This document shows positions 13,307-25,667 of a DNA stretch of 64,000 nucleotides, piece after piece. Within the stretch, counting starts at the first letter, position 1, and each line of letters starts with the position of its first letter. The position numbers were made by a program, and so were the translations under genes. This DNA is from Drosophila persimilis (taxonomy: Eukaryota; Arthropoda; Insecta; Diptera; Drosophilidae): contig NW_020825298.1 of the NCBI RefSeq assembly GCF_003286085.1, positions 5,270,001-5,334,000 of the forward strand, given 5' to 3'. The notes under the pieces were generated by a model that ran no database searches, was not told the origin of the DNA, and was given only the letters and a program-made list of their open reading frames with translations.

Positions 13307-14023
13307 ATGGCGCAGAACCTAGCGACACGCAAGCCGTCGGTGCCGGGAAAACCCAAGACTCCGAAGATCAGCGACTTCTCCAAGACGGTGGCCGAATCGA
13401 CTGCAGCCAAGGACAAGTTGGCCCAGAGCCAGTCCCTACAGCGGCCGCTGGTCCTTCGCAAGCCGACCCCGGAGACGGTCCAGCGCAAGAGCAGGCCCCA
13501 GGACTTCCAGGATCCCATGCAGTCGATCAGATTGACGCGATTGAAGCGTTCCGGGCACTGGTGCTATCAAGACCTAGACGTAGCCACATACCAGAGCTCT
13601 GGTCTGCCCACCCCACTCAGGGCCCCAAGAAGCGCGACACCCGTGCCCAAGCCCCAAATTGTTTCGCCCAAACGGTCCAAGGAATCAAAGGAGCCCCCGG
13701 TCCTGGCCCAGCCCAGGTCCAAGTCCCCCCATCGCGAACGGAACAACAAGACCAAGAGCTTCTTCGACAAGTACCTGAAGTTTGCCTACGATCTGAGCAC
13801 CCCCGAGGGTGTGCGCCAGCTGGAGGCGCACTTCTTCCCCGACCAATTGGCGGAGGAGCCCAGCACCAGCAAGGCCGTGGCCCCCGTTGCCACCCCCCCG
13901 GGCAATATCGTCGTCACCAAGCAACTGAATGCCACAAAGGCGGATCCACGTCCGGGCAGGGAGGAGCCGACCAAGCGCGACCATGCCATTGAGACGATTC
14001 TCGAGAAGAGCAAATTCTACTAG
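13307..14023 (+). CDS. Basic proline/serine-rich protein of unknown function, 238 aa
   Basis: I do not recognise this protein. It is an intronless 238-codon frame starting at an ATG in ordinary context (AAAGATGGCG). Codon use is typical of expressed fly genes (C/G third positions), unlike the flanking AT-rich DNA, and no other frame shows that bias. The N-terminal two thirds is Lys/Arg/Pro/Ser-rich and probably disordered. A compact segment near residues 148-175 (KSFFDKYLKFAYDLS, then EGVRQLEAHFFP) looks helical and may be the conserved part. The C-terminus ends ILEKSKFY. There is no signal peptide or membrane segment. An ATTAAA lies about 45 bases after the stop. An intronless, basic, short gene in a gene desert fits a testis-biased gene, but that is only inference. 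Confidence 0.78.
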   Translation: MAQNLATRKPSVPGKPKTPKISDFSKTVAESTAAKDKLAQSQSLQRPLVLRKPTPETVQRKSRPQDFQDPMQSIRLTRLKRSGHWCYQDLDVATYQSSGLPTPLRAPRSATPVPKPQIVSPKRSKESKEPPVLAQPRSKSPHRERNNKTKSFFDKYLKFAYDLSTPEGVRQLEAHFFPDQLAEEPSTSKAVAPVATPPGNIVVTKQLNATKADPRPGREEPTKRDHAIETILEKSKFY

Positions 14024-16192
14024 AAGTCGATTGCAAAATTTCCCAGTCATTAATGCTATTCTATAGAAAATTAAAGCCAACAAATTCAAGATTCGATTGG
14101 GCAGGGATTTGTGTGGGGGGAAATACGTTTCATTACCCGGCGGTATTACGGTATTACGCACTCCACCAAAGGACTAATAAGCGTTAATAACAGCTTTAGT
14201 GAGTGTGTGGGAATTAAGAGAAAACAACAGCAAAGTAATTAAGGATTAGGCAGGCCGAATAGGTAGATACCCCTTAAAGGAAATATAGGATATACGAAAG
14301 ATAGGCCTGGACTTTGATCTTATAAAAACTTAAAAATAGAAAAAAATTCCTCCTTTTTTTTGGGTTACAAATATCCAATCAAAATCATTATACCCCTTGC
14401 ATACCCTCTACTCTCGCAAAAGACCATTTTGGCACACAGCTTAAATGAAATTTATTGTGTGGCATACAGCCATCCCGCTCTCTCTCTCACTCCCCCACTC
14501 GCTCTTTGTCTCTTTTCGCTGTATGCAAATGCTGTATGTATTATGCTTTGTTCAACACAAATGCACACACACACACACACACGAGCGCGCGTGAAAAAGT
14601 ACCGCAAGCAAGCAAGCAGGCGGACAACAAAAGCAACAAAAGCCACGCATTGGGCATTGTAAATCATAATCAAAACAATAGAACAAATGAAGCTAATGTG
14701 GCGCAAGCAGCAGCACCAGAATGAAAGCCATCGAGAGAGAGCGAGAGAGAGGAAGATAGATTGTGTGGGAGAAGGCGTGAATGAATGGAATGGAAGCCAG
14801 AGATAGTGGAGTGGCTGGCTAGGGTGTGGTCAGTAAAAAACCTTTAAAGTTGGCAAATTAAAATTCAGAAAATCTGTAAAAATCAGACAAAATTTGGTGT
14901 AAATTTCCATATCGTTGTAGACTAGGAAATACCTGGGAAACAGGGGCTTTGATGGGTTTTATAGCAAATATATATACACTGATCGTCAATAGGTTAGACG
15001 CACTCATCCTTGCTTTGAAATTTGTATTAATATGCAAAAATCTTGCTTATTCAATGATTCTTCAAGTATATTATTCGAAAAAGTAGAAAAAAAAATGTTC
15101 TTTGTCTAACCTATGACGCGCAGTGTATGTGTTATTAATAAACCCCGAATAAACCAATCAAACAATCCACAAGGATCCACATTTAGAGTGCCCAAAGAGT
15201 GATTTAAAAATCTATATATTTATAGACAGGGTAGCCCGTGTCATTTCTCTGTGTCGTGATTGTTAAATTGATTTACTGCATGCATATTTTATTCAATTAA
15301 TATTGTTTAACAAAAATAAAATAATACCCGCCCACAACAATGGCCTGTAATTAGTGGGAATGGAATTGATTTATGCGATTGCCGTCGGTATATTGATGCG
15401 ATGCGATGCTGTCCGGCAGGGCAGGGCAGCCGGCAACAAAACGTGCTTAATGAAATGCAAACAATATTCAATTTAATTCAATTCTGTATCTGTGTATTTG
15501 TATGTGTATTTGTATGTGACGCGTGTGTGCTTATGTACAACGGCTGTATGTAGCTGGTTGACATCGGGTCAGATCTATTTTATCAAGTATTTGGTCCCCT
15601 TCAACCAGCTGTATCAGTGGTTGATTCCAACAAAAAACAAAAGGCGCCAACAAATAATAAAGTGAACAAAAAAATATAAAATAAATTAATTAGTGAGCTG
15701 AATGCAAAATATTTTGCACTGCATTTAATCTTGGAAAATATTCATGGATCGAACAACAACAAAAAAACAGAAAAACTTTCCGTTTAAAAAGCCAAGCGCC
15801 GCTGAATTCCTTCCCTATTTACATGGACCCCATTGTCATTTCCCGCTATTCGCAGGCAACGCCGTGCCGTGCATTCCAGAGCCGCTCGCTGCTATGCAAA
15901 AAATCCACTCTCCCTCTCTCTCTCTCTCTCACTCTCTCTTACAGCAGCTCCGACCGAGTGCAAAAGAGGGCTTCCTTTTTCCAAGGGGCTAGAATTTCCC
16001 TCCGCTGGTCCTTGAAACGAAAGGAATCCAAGGTGAAAGAATGTCGTTGAAGGAATTTTTGTATGAGACGGAAATGTGTTTTAATAGAAATTTCTAATGC
16101 CTTGATTTTATTCAGATCAAAGTTTAACAAAAAAATCCCAAAGACATCTACGCTGGGAATCGAATGAAGGCTAAGAGCATTAGGAGTGGCCC
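14024..16192. other. Non-coding stretch with microsatellites and one MITE
   Basis: No gene is seen. It contains a CA run (about 14561-14582), CT and AG runs (about 14480 and 14735), another CT run at about 15910-15940, and the mariner-type MITE described separately. Confidence 0.6.
14977..15125. mobile_element. Mariner/Tc1-type MITE, 149 bp, with TA target duplication
   Basis: The ends are inverted copies. The left end begins CACTGATCGTCAATAGGTTA and continues GAC. The right end read on the minus strand begins CACTGCGCGTCATAGGTTAG and continues AC. The copy starts directly after a TA (14975-14976) and is followed directly by TA (15126-15127), the target duplication expected of Tc1/mariner transposases. 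The interior is AT-rich and has no coding frame, so it is a non-autonomous element. Confidence 0.85.
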
Positions 16193-17329
16193 CTAGTTAG
16201 CGTGGGGCAGCTTTACGACTTGGGGGACACTTGTAGGGCGGCAAGTGTTCCTGGCAAAATGTCTCGATGGTCTCCAGCTCAACCTGGACGTCGGGCGAGA
16301 TGGCCATGCGAGAGGAGCACCTTCTTCACTTCCGAGGCGTTGACCTGGAGACCGCCTTGCTAATGAAGAAAAAGTTGTCGTTGTAGTAGGCGCATATGTC
16401 GCCGGTGGGAATGAAGATCTCCTCCTGGGCATGTGCACCATCGGCAGGACCGGCAGCAAGGTGTCGCTGGGCCCCAGGCGCCAGGTGTTGATCAGGCAGC
16501 GGATCTGGGCGTCGACATTGCGGTGGGTGAGCAGCACCGGCTTGGGGCTGTGGCTCTCGTTGGACGTGGACGTGGACGTGGATGTGGACGCGTAGAAGTC
16601 ATTGGGCAGCATGGCCTCTGGCATCAGAACGCCCGACTCTCGGCTGACCACCAGCTGCTGGGCGTACATCGATGTGGAGGAGATTTCCTTCACTGGAGGC
16701 ACAAAGTCATGGTCCAGTACAATGGTGGCCGCCTTCAGGGTCTGGGCCAGTTCGTCGACAATGCTCGCGTTTTCGGGAGTGCCAAGGAACAGCTTTGCCT
16801 TACAGTCGATTGCCTGGAGACGCAACAGCTCCAGGCTTGGGCTCGTACGCAGGGGCACTGCTACCTGGCCGGCCCGTCCATCCAGCAGCTCCACAGCATC
16901 ACAATCCACATGGCATCGTTTGCACAGAAAAATCCGACCGGCAACGAAGCGCCGCTGCCTGAAAGAACAAACTTTGAGGTGTGAGTGACCCACTCTTTAG
17001 GTGCCAGGGGTTCAATGTTCAATATCTACCGCATATATTGGAGATCTGTATGGATAGTCGCTTGGCCGTCATAAACAGCTGGAAGTAGGTGAACTCGCCC
17101 ACATTATCTCTAATGGCCAGATCGTCCGGATAGAGCATGGCCTTCTTGTACGTTGGCAACAGCAATTTGCTGCCGCGCTCCCCCGCGTTGAAGCTCTTCC
17201 GCAGAAGGAGGACGCGTGTGGGAGCTGGGCATATCGCTTGTGGAGCCACTCACGGACTCCATCCCACACGTGGCGGCAATACCGCAACAAATTTGCAAAC
17301 ATTTTGGATTTCCCATCGTATTCTTTCAC
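16193..17329 (-). pseudogene. Degenerate acyl-CoA synthetase (ACSF3-type malonyl-CoA synthetase) gene
   Basis: The minus strand carries pieces of an ANL-superfamily adenylating enzyme closest to ACSF3, the mitochondrial malonyl-CoA synthetase. In order I see an N-terminal piece (FANLLRYCRHVWDGVREW), then in another frame LAIRDNVGEFTYFQLF, an intron (GTAGATATTG near 17032 to TTCTTTCAG near 16964), then GFFCANDAMW continuing to WMDG. After another frame change come QVAVPL, KAKLFLGTPE and VLLTHRNVDAQIRCLI, and finally VLPMVH. The frame must change at least twice before VAVPL. The signature A3 loop (family TSGTTGxPKG) before VLLTHRN is replaced by a Thr-Ser repeat. After VLPMVH the sequence jumps to the family's C-terminal part (FIPTGDICAYYN, then KVLLS) in other frames, so about 300 residues are missing. 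The retained intron argues against a retrocopy. Confidence 0.8.
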
Positions 17330-18445
17330 AGCACTGTCTCGCGTTTCACACGATGTTCGAGATGTTAAAAAGGATGTTAAAGCTACTATATAAAACTTTT
17401 ACGAATTTTTGTAATTTTCTGTTTTTTTTTTTTTTTTTGTGTTTCAGCTTAGATTATACCGATTTTGTAAATTGTATGTTTTGTGATTCGTTGCAAGTGT
17501 TTTACTAACCGACTTTGGGAAATGATGGAGCTATTCTAACAAACTGATGTATTGTAAATTCATGGCATACTATTTTGCTCTTTTTTTCGATTTCTAGAAT
17601 TTGAAAATTTCAAAAAAAATAAACGTAAAAGTAGGCTTTTTGTAGGATTTCTAAAGCACTGGCCCTGAGAGATGGGATCACATAGAGGGAAGGAGACCGC
17701 CAACTATGATCTAATTTCAGTTCTTAGCCGACTCTGGCAAGCGCCCTTCGAGTACTGGCTGGAAAATGCAGCTAATTCGATGTCGAATGCATTAAGACTA
17801 AGCGAATTAAGTATTTAATGTTTAAATACGTGATATAGAGTGCATGTTGCACATTGTATTATATGCAAATATTTGTGAGAATTTCTGGCAAAGGCAAATA
17901 CAAGTAAATCAAACATTTTGCATTATTGAAAGGCATTCGACTCCTGGCCAGGAGCCAGGATGGCCAATATGAGTCTGGACATGGCTTGTGCTTTCAGTTG
18001 GAGTTCTATGAACGCGGCCATATCAAACAAAATGAATTTAATTAATTTTATAGCCTGAGAGGGGGGCTGGTGGGGGGCTGGTTGGTGGGTCGGGGGGCTG
18101 GGGTGCCCAATGGCCACTCAATTAGTTAACAAGCTGCGTTGGAATTTTCACTCTAATCAACTCGATTGGAGTCCGCTCAAGAGCTGCCCAGAAAATTTGG
18201 CAAATCAAGTGATATGTAAATATCGAACCAGAATTCATTCTCTTTTAAACAACAATTAATAAAATGAATCGAATCGGTGCAGGAGAGGGTATATTTTAGG
18301 GTTCCAACATGGTTTGGTACATGGTAGGGTCTGCTTTTAGCTGGTTTTACCCCACCCGCCGAAAAGGGTATTCCTGTAAACTGCATAATCCAATTGAAAA
18401 TGTAAAGTTAAAGCCATGGCAGATAGAGTAGCAGCCAAAGGAGAA

Positions 18446-18478
<33 letters not shown>

Positions 18479-21400
18479 CCGCTTGGAAAAACTTGATCAA
18501 AGACAACTTTGGCCTCGGGTCCATAAATTATTCAATTATGCGCAACCCGAAAGCAATCGAATCCAAATGAAACGAATCGAATCGAATCGAGCTGAATTGA
18601 AAGTTCAAATTGCATTGAATTTCAAAATGGTCAGGCGCTTAATCAAGGCCCCAACGAAATGGAGCAGAAGCACCAGGAAAAGCAGAAAAGAAAAAAAAAA
18701 CAAAAGTTGCTTTCTCTCTCGCAAGCGGAATTCAATTTAATGTAGATTTACATGCAGGCGAGGTCGAGGCAGTTTTTCTTTATTTTTCAATGAGAACGCT
18801 TGACAAATCACCGCACAGGAGGAGGGGAGTAGAGGGGAGTGGCGGGGAGGGGAGTGGCATGGAGGTGAGGGAGTCTGCCTGCCTGCGGCCGTGTCATGAA
18901 ATGAAATCGACATGAAACCAACGTGACCAACGTCATTAATTATCGCCGGCAACGCTGTACCCTGCTAATTACGACATGGCCAGGCGCCTGGCCCCCCCTC
19001 TAGCTCTCTGACCTCCCTCCCCTCCCCTCCCCCTCCCTCCACTGAGGTGAGTTTAAGTGCGCAATGGCGATGGCACGGAGATGGGTTCAGGATGTGGCCG
19101 TGCCCTGTCCGTGCTGCCTGGCAACATGACGGCGCACATTTTGCATTTCGACCACGAATAAAAAGTGTGTGCGGCCTGCCGCAAATAAGTACAGTGTGCA
19201 ATGGCCCCGCAGGGGGGGACGGGGAGGCCTCAATGGGGTCCGCAAACCCAAAGTTAATTCGATGGGGTGGGGGGGGGGCATACAGCCGCCGTTACTCACA
19301 TTATTATGCATTCGTTTCACCTTAAAAAGTGTCTGACTTCCTGTCCGTATTCCAGTCGGACAGCCCCAATGGTCTCCCTAATGGCTTTTCACTTTTTTAC
19401 GTTCATCAGAGATGAAATACAATTTTAAAATATTTAAATACACCCATGGCTCAAGGATTTTAGACACACAAAATAAATAAATAAAATAAAATAAATGTAT
19501 TTATTAAAGGATTTATTGAAGGACCTAAATCATATGCAAAAAGTCAAGTTATTATTCATTCATTTATCACAACACTTGTACCCTCAAAGTGTGTCCTTAT
19601 TGTCCTGCATTGCCTCTCAATTTGTTTAGGAAAATGCGGTGGAGGGAAGTGAAATTTGATGGAATGCTCAGGAACTCAATGGAGCGGGACAAAGACGACG
19701 AGCTGCTGACCGCACCATTCATTTTGTCATTTTACAAACGAGTCGCCGTAAAAGATAAGTTCCACCAAGTCCTTACGCTGCTTGAGCCACTGAAAAGCGA
19801 AAGGATACACACAACAGGCACTGCAGGAGCAGCAGCAGCAGTAAATGGGACAGCAACAGAGCTAGAAGAGAGAAAGAGAGTCCGAGACTTGGGATACCCT
19901 AGAAAAGTCATCCTTCCTTTAGGAGTTATATTGCGAAGTCCTCCGATTTTCCCACAATTTCAGCCCATAATTCTCAGGGAAGATGTCTGGATGATCCAAG
20001 GTATAAGGCAAAAGTTCGATAAGTTCCTTGCTGATCAGGGAAAACTTCCTCCTCTGCCTGGCCCTGTGGTACCCTGTAGTGCAGGACGCACACAAATAGC
20101 AACAACTGGCAGTCGCTTTCCTCTCCGAGTGCGAGCAAGCGACCGCAGTGAAAGGCACAAAGGAGCCCCAGCCAGAGCCAGAGTTATTTCGCTGAAAAAG
20201 CCCTAAGCAAAAGCATCAAGAGGAAGATGAAGAAGAACAAGAAGAAAGGGAGAGGATTATTTTTGGGGTTGGGTGGCGATTCTGATGGTTCTGCGGTTAT
20301 GTCAATATGACGACAATAGGATTTGCTACGATAAGCTTCTCCTTGTGGTCCTTGATTCCTTAGTGGAGTGTGATGGGAACAGCAACAGCGACAGCGACAG
20401 CGACTGTCGTCCATTCCCATCCAAGTGACGGTCCTGCTGTACTGCTCTCCTGCCGTCTGCTCTGACGTCTGTGGAGCTCGTGGCTGATAAATGAAATTCG
20501 CAAAATAAATGCACTGAAGTGAGCTTAACTCGGCCTCAACTCAGTCAGTCGTCCCCCACGGCACCTCCCCCCACACTCCATCCTGAGTGTCGACGTCAGC
20601 AGTTCATAAATATTTTGCCTCATTTTGCCGAGAGTATTATTTTATTCCCACTTGTCAAAGCAAAGTGGAACACAATCCACACAATCCATACAATCCAACT
20701 ACGAGTATAGCCTCCAGTTTTGTTGTTCAAGGCCTGAACGGCACGGTACGGGATGGGACAGGGGACAGGGGAGCCTGGCTATTGCAGATATCGAGATGCG
20801 ATAGAGACGATACGATACAAGATTGGCTTCAGATGTTTGCACGGCTTTTCTGTGGCTGTGACTCCACTCGTGGGATATTAATTACTTGTTCTTCAGTGGC
20901 CTTTTGCTTTCAGATATCATCGAAAGATTTGTTCAAAGTCCATTAGGGAAAATATCTCTAGAGCGCACATTCACATCCATCTAACACATCACTTAATCAA
21001 GCTTAATGTTTCCCCTAGTTCCTCTACAATGTCTAAATTTCAATTATCTAAATAGAGCACAAAATAATAACAAACACAAGTTGTTTGTGTTTAAGTTGGA
21101 GTCAAATAAAAATCTCATTAATATTTCCAAATGGCTATAGATGACACTTTTTTTTATAATAAATTGCAAATCAAAAGATTCATCTCATGGATTCATTTTA
21201 TGGTTGAATTTTTGTATCCGATTCCGATTTCCGTTCCGCTCTTTCGCACAGATCAATCGATGGAATTTCAAGTATCCTTGAGTTTAATCCGATCAACTGT
21301 ATTTCAAGAAAGAGTGCACTTCCATTAACCAAATTTATAGAGAATGTTCAAAAAATATCCTATATGATACAGTGCGTTGCAAAAGTGTATCTACACTAAT

Positions 21401-21839
21401 CTGCTATTAGTGCAAGTCTCTATTTATAGAACCTTTAAAAAAAATTGGTTAAGAGGTCAATTAAAGTTATTAAAAGACAAAAGTTTAGCCTTAATTTCTT
21501 GTCTTAACATTTGAACCATATGGCAAGCAATTCCATCATCGTTATATTCATGGATCCTACTGTACCTATGGGTCATTAAAAGTGATGCTCGTCCACGTTT
21601 TACCGCTCACGCGTATATGAATATCCGATAATTATCGCTTGTTTTGTCACTGGCAACATTCGCATTAATTGAAGTGCAGCATGAAATATTCCCCATTTAA
21701 TGGCGAGCATTTAAAATAATTTTAAATGAACCGAACGCCGGCCATTCCAGCGAGCCAGAGCCATTAAAGAAATAATAAGTGGATGTAATTTATGGATTGA
21801 AGTTTTACACCACAAAATAAACATTAAAAAAAAATAATA
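17330..21839. other. Non-coding stretch
   Basis: No convincing gene is seen. The stretch has AT-rich spacer, an AG run (about 18447-18478), G-rich tracts near 18060 and 19270, and a 205-codon open frame at 19589-20206 that I reject as chance. A motif resembling a Tc1-type terminal repeat starts near 21371. Confidence 0.5.
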
Positions 21840-22020
21840 GGGGGAACGTTGCGAGTCGCAGCCACTGCCGCGACTCTACACTTATACCCGATACTCAGAC
21901 AGTACTGAGTACGGACAGACATGGCTATTGATGCTAATCAAGAATATAATCAAGAAAGGCTTGCTTCTGCATAAATCTAATAAAACCATACAATCTTTTT
22001 GAGTATCGGGTTTTAAAATC
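21840..22020. mobile_element. DINE-1/INE-1-like repeat fragment
   Basis: Contains GTCGCAGCCACTGCCGCGAC, TATACCCGATACTCAG, TGATGCTAATCAAGAATAT and a closing TTTTTGAGTATCGGGTTTT. The CCGATACTCA and TGAGTATCGG pieces are inverted relative to each other and bracket the fragment. It shares the TGATGCTAAT-AAGAATAT segment with the fragment at 12050. Family assignment is from recall of this widespread fly repeat. Confidence 0.5.
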
Positions 22021-22289
22021 AAGTGCATATTCTCTTAAAATCATTGATAAAAAAAAGAAAGGTATAAACGGTGGATAACGACATGATTTCTTTCGTCTTT
22101 TTTCTCACTTACCCATAATCTTGTCCGTTTTTACGATTCTGATGAAGAGAGTTGCAAAGCTTCGACAAAACCGCGCAGAAGCCGCAAGCGAAACGCACAA
22201 AATGATTTCCAATATGAGCGCAAAATGTAGTCATTTTATTAACATGAGGTGAGGTAGACAGGAGAGAGTCAGATCACCAGTATTGGGAA

Positions 22290-24628
22290 TGCCTCACCCT
22301 TTTACGAACTTCACTTGGAACGAAAGCACTCATTCCTCTTTCGTTCTCTTCTTCACTGCATCACACTACTACTCTCCAGTAATGGGAGTGGGAAAGGGAC
22401 AAAACTTGACGAATTTTCAAGCACACACACACACCATAACGGAACAAAAACGCATTTTAGATTTTTACACATGAAAAAAAAGAATTTATGTTTAAATAAT
22501 ATAATTATTTACATATGCATACATATGTATGTATGTATATCAAACACTGCACATATATATCACCCATTGCCTTCGTAGATCTGCATTTTTGCCGCCATTC
22601 TGACTTTATTGCGCCTCCGACCTTTGCCAAAAACTTTTCTTGCTCTAAAACACAATTGTTTTGTACAATTACTTCACTTCACACACCTGCGCGACATTTT
22701 ACCCATTTTCCGAATTTTCTCGAATTTAAGCGCTGAGCTGACTTACGAACGCCCTGTTTTACCGACGGTAAAATGAAAGTTAGAGCGCTGCAAATGACTT
22801 CATTCTTTGATCTCCTGCTCATCTTCTTCTTTGCTCTCCCTAGCGCTCTAATCGGGTACATTTGCGAAAATGAAAAACGAAACGAAAAAAAAAGGAGAAA
22901 ACGAAACGATAACACATTTTGTATATTTCCACATGAAAAAAAGGATTTATGTTTAAATAATATGTTTATCTGCATATATATCAAACACTGCACATATGGA
23001 TATGTACATATATCACAAATTGCTGCACTTCTCCTTCGTAGATCCGCATCTTTGCCGCCATTTTGCCTCTATTGCGCCCCGCCCTTTATTAAACACATTT
23101 TCTTGCTCAAAAACACACTTTCTTATATAACCACAGAATCACTACACTACACTTCACTTCACACACCTGCCCAACGTTTTTCCGGTAGGACTTTTCACAA
23201 TTTTCCCGATTTTCACGGCGAGAAACGCGGAGCTGACTTACAAACGCACGCTTGGGCCGGGTGAAAAAATTAAAGTGAGAGCGTCGCAAATGCGTTCATT
23301 CTTTGATCTCTCATTCTGCTGCCAAGGGCGTACCCAGTATTTCGCAAAGGGGGCCGTGATTGTTACGCGTTAGATAATGATGTTTCATTTAAATAGAAAA
23401 ATTAATTCGGAATATCATATTAAATCAATTAAGCAAAAACCTTTTTTTTAAATATGCAGCGAAAATTATATACACCGTTGTTTGCTACTATTAAGCATGC
23501 TGAAGGGCGGGCCGGCTTCCCCCTTCCACCCCCTTGGGTACGCCATTGCCAGCTTTGAGTGAGAGCGATGCAAATGCGTTCATTCTATGCTCACCTACTC
23601 CTCTTCCTAATTGCCATCACTTCTCCCACGCTCTCTGCAGCAGCTTAGGCTCATGATGAAATTACACTCGCTCCAAACTCGAAACTCACTCTCTTCTCGG
23701 GTCTTTTTTTGGTCAGTGAAACAGCTAACTTGGTGCTTCTCTCTCTAACTCTTGGTGCTCTCAGCAGTGCGGAGCGTAATATAAAACTCAAACGAAAACT
23801 AGCGGATAATATGATCAAAGAGTGATCAAAAGAGTGTGGGAGTGGAAGTGAGAAGGAGAGTTACCGTGCGCGGTGTAGGTGCTGCACCTACAGTTAATTG
23901 AAGTAGTAAAGTGAAGTTAATTAATTGAATTAAATTAACTGAACTCTCTTTGCAGTAGCAGAGGAATAAGTTTAAACATCTGAAATATATTATGGTTTCG
24001 TTGTCTCCCTTTTTTCCATTTCGTTTTCGCCAAAGTAGCTAGCAAGAGAGTTGGTGAGAGCGCAAATAGAAAGAGGAGGAGGAGATCGAAGAATGAACGC
24101 ATTGCAGCGCTCTCACTTTCATTTTACCGTCGGTAAAACTGTGCGTTTGTAACTCAGCTCCGCGTTTAAATTCGAGAAAATGCGGAAAATGGTGAAAAAT
24201 TCAAAGGGAAAATGTCGCACAGTTGTGTGAAGTGAATTTTAGTGTAGTGATGCAGTGATTAGATGATAAAATGTACAAAAACTGTGTTTAAGTGCAAGAA
24301 AATGTGTTGAACCAAGGGCGGGGCGCAGTAATAGCAAAAATGGCCACACAAATGCAGCTCAACGAAGGAGAAGTTCGGCAATGTGTGATATTTATGTGTA
24401 TTGTTTGTATATGTAGACAAGCACATTATTTTTGCATAATTTTGTTTTTCATGTGCCAAAATCTAAATTGGTTTATTGGTCGCTTCGTTTTTTTTTTCGT
24501 TCGATCACGTGAGTTCCAGCAATGTGTGTGTGTGCGTGCTTGAAAATTCGTCAAGTTTTGTCCCTTTTCCACTCCCATTACTGTAGAGTAGTAGTGTTCC
24601 AAGTGAAGTTCGTGATAGGGTGAGGCAT
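22290..24628. mobile_element. Foldback-type element with about 550-bp inverted arms
   Basis: The left arm starts near ATGCCTCACCC, and the right arm, read on the minus strand, begins with the same ATGCCTCACCC. Both arms then run through ACGAACTTCACTTGGAA, AGTAATGGGAGTGG, GGGACAAAACTTGACGAATT, TTCAAGCAC and AAATTCGAGAAAA-like segments to a shared near-palindrome TTTTACCGACGGTAAAA (about 22758 and 24123) and a GAGCGCTGCAAATG/TTCATTCTT block. The left side carries a second, direct partial copy (about 22925-23320) and a third short one (about 23555-23600). No transposase frame is present. Long, internally repeated inverted arms are typical of foldback elements, including Galileo (P superfamily). 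That family is a guess, as I did not find a clear target duplication. Confidence 0.75.
23318..23550. mobile_element. Small terminal-inverted-repeat element nested in the foldback
   Basis: The left end reads AAGGGCGTACCCAG and the right end, on the minus strand, reads AATGGCGTACCCAAGGGGG. The shared terminal motif GGCGTACCCA and the G-run just inside are reminiscent of hAT-type MITEs. The interior is AT-rich with no coding frame. It interrupts the array of foldback subunits. I could not define a target duplication, so the exact ends are approximate. Confidence 0.6.
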
Positions 24629-24639
24629 GAATAGAGAGA

Positions 24640-25667
24640 AGAAAGGAATGTTATGTTTCTTTACTGTTTTGATCTTTTTTCCTGGTATTTATGCCAGCTT
24701 ATGCACTTGATTTTTTATTTGTTGATATATGTGCAAAGAGAATATATTTTTTATGGTTATAATATAGCTTCGACATAAAGCTTCTGTTCCACCTCCTAAA
24801 GAAGCAGGTGTCCGGTCTGGCAGCTTTTAGACGTTTCCAAACCGATCACCGGTTCCTGGGCAAGGACTTGCCGGATCCTGGCTGTGAATTCCAACAAAAA
24901 AAGGACTGCCCCTCACAGCCCAGGTCTTCGTTTTTGAGAATTCTTTCCAGGCCAAGCCAATCCCCCAGAAAACGGGGGAGTAAGCAGTTGAGTGCCTTTT
25001 TACATCTGGGAAGAGGTCCAAAAAGTCTAATGAATCCTTTTCTTTCAGGTGGACTTGCGCATAGAAGAGAAATAAGAAAAGATTTCCCATTTAAAGGTAC
25101 AATTTCAGTTGATTTTAATTCAGATTTCCCTTGGTTTTTTTGCAAGTGGAAAATCTCGGGCAAATAACTCACGGAAAGGACTTTGAAGAAATCTCTGCTC
25201 TCATGTCGTTTGCTTTTGCTTTTGCAGGTGATTTGGTTGTGGGAGTCCGGGCCTTAGGCTGGGAGTCTTCTAATATGGCCATATATCTTCGGCTGACATA
25301 ACTTTTTATGCCCAAAAAGGACTAAAAGGACTAAGCGTCAGATGAGTGCGATGTCTCTGTCTTTGTCCCTGTCGCTGTCGCATTCCCTGTCGTGCCTGTC
25401 GCCAGGGGAGTGGGAGGGGGGGCGGGGGCGTTTCTGGGGCGAGAAGGACTTCCGGAAATACGCTTCACGTTTTACTGAATTTGAAAATTTGAAAATTATT
25501 CATGAGCATGTGGAAATTAAATTCAGGTCCACACAAAAGAGATTTATTTGCCCGCCTTTCTCCAGCTCTTCTATCCCATCTCTCTCTCTCTCTCTCTCCC
25601 TCTCTCTAGCTCGCTCTATGAAATGGAATGAAATGAAAAGGCACTAAGACCAGGGCCAACTGGCTAT
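24640..25667. other. Non-coding stretch
   Basis: No gene is supported. A 119-codon frame at 24808-25167 overlaps equally long antisense frames and shows no domain. CT repeats lie near 25575-25607. Confidence 0.5.

Noticed and set aside
19589..20206. 205-codon plus-strand open frame
   Set aside because: Ends of similar length occur by chance in this compositionally biased DNA; no domain, low-complexity Ala and Arg/Glu runs, and no codon bias.
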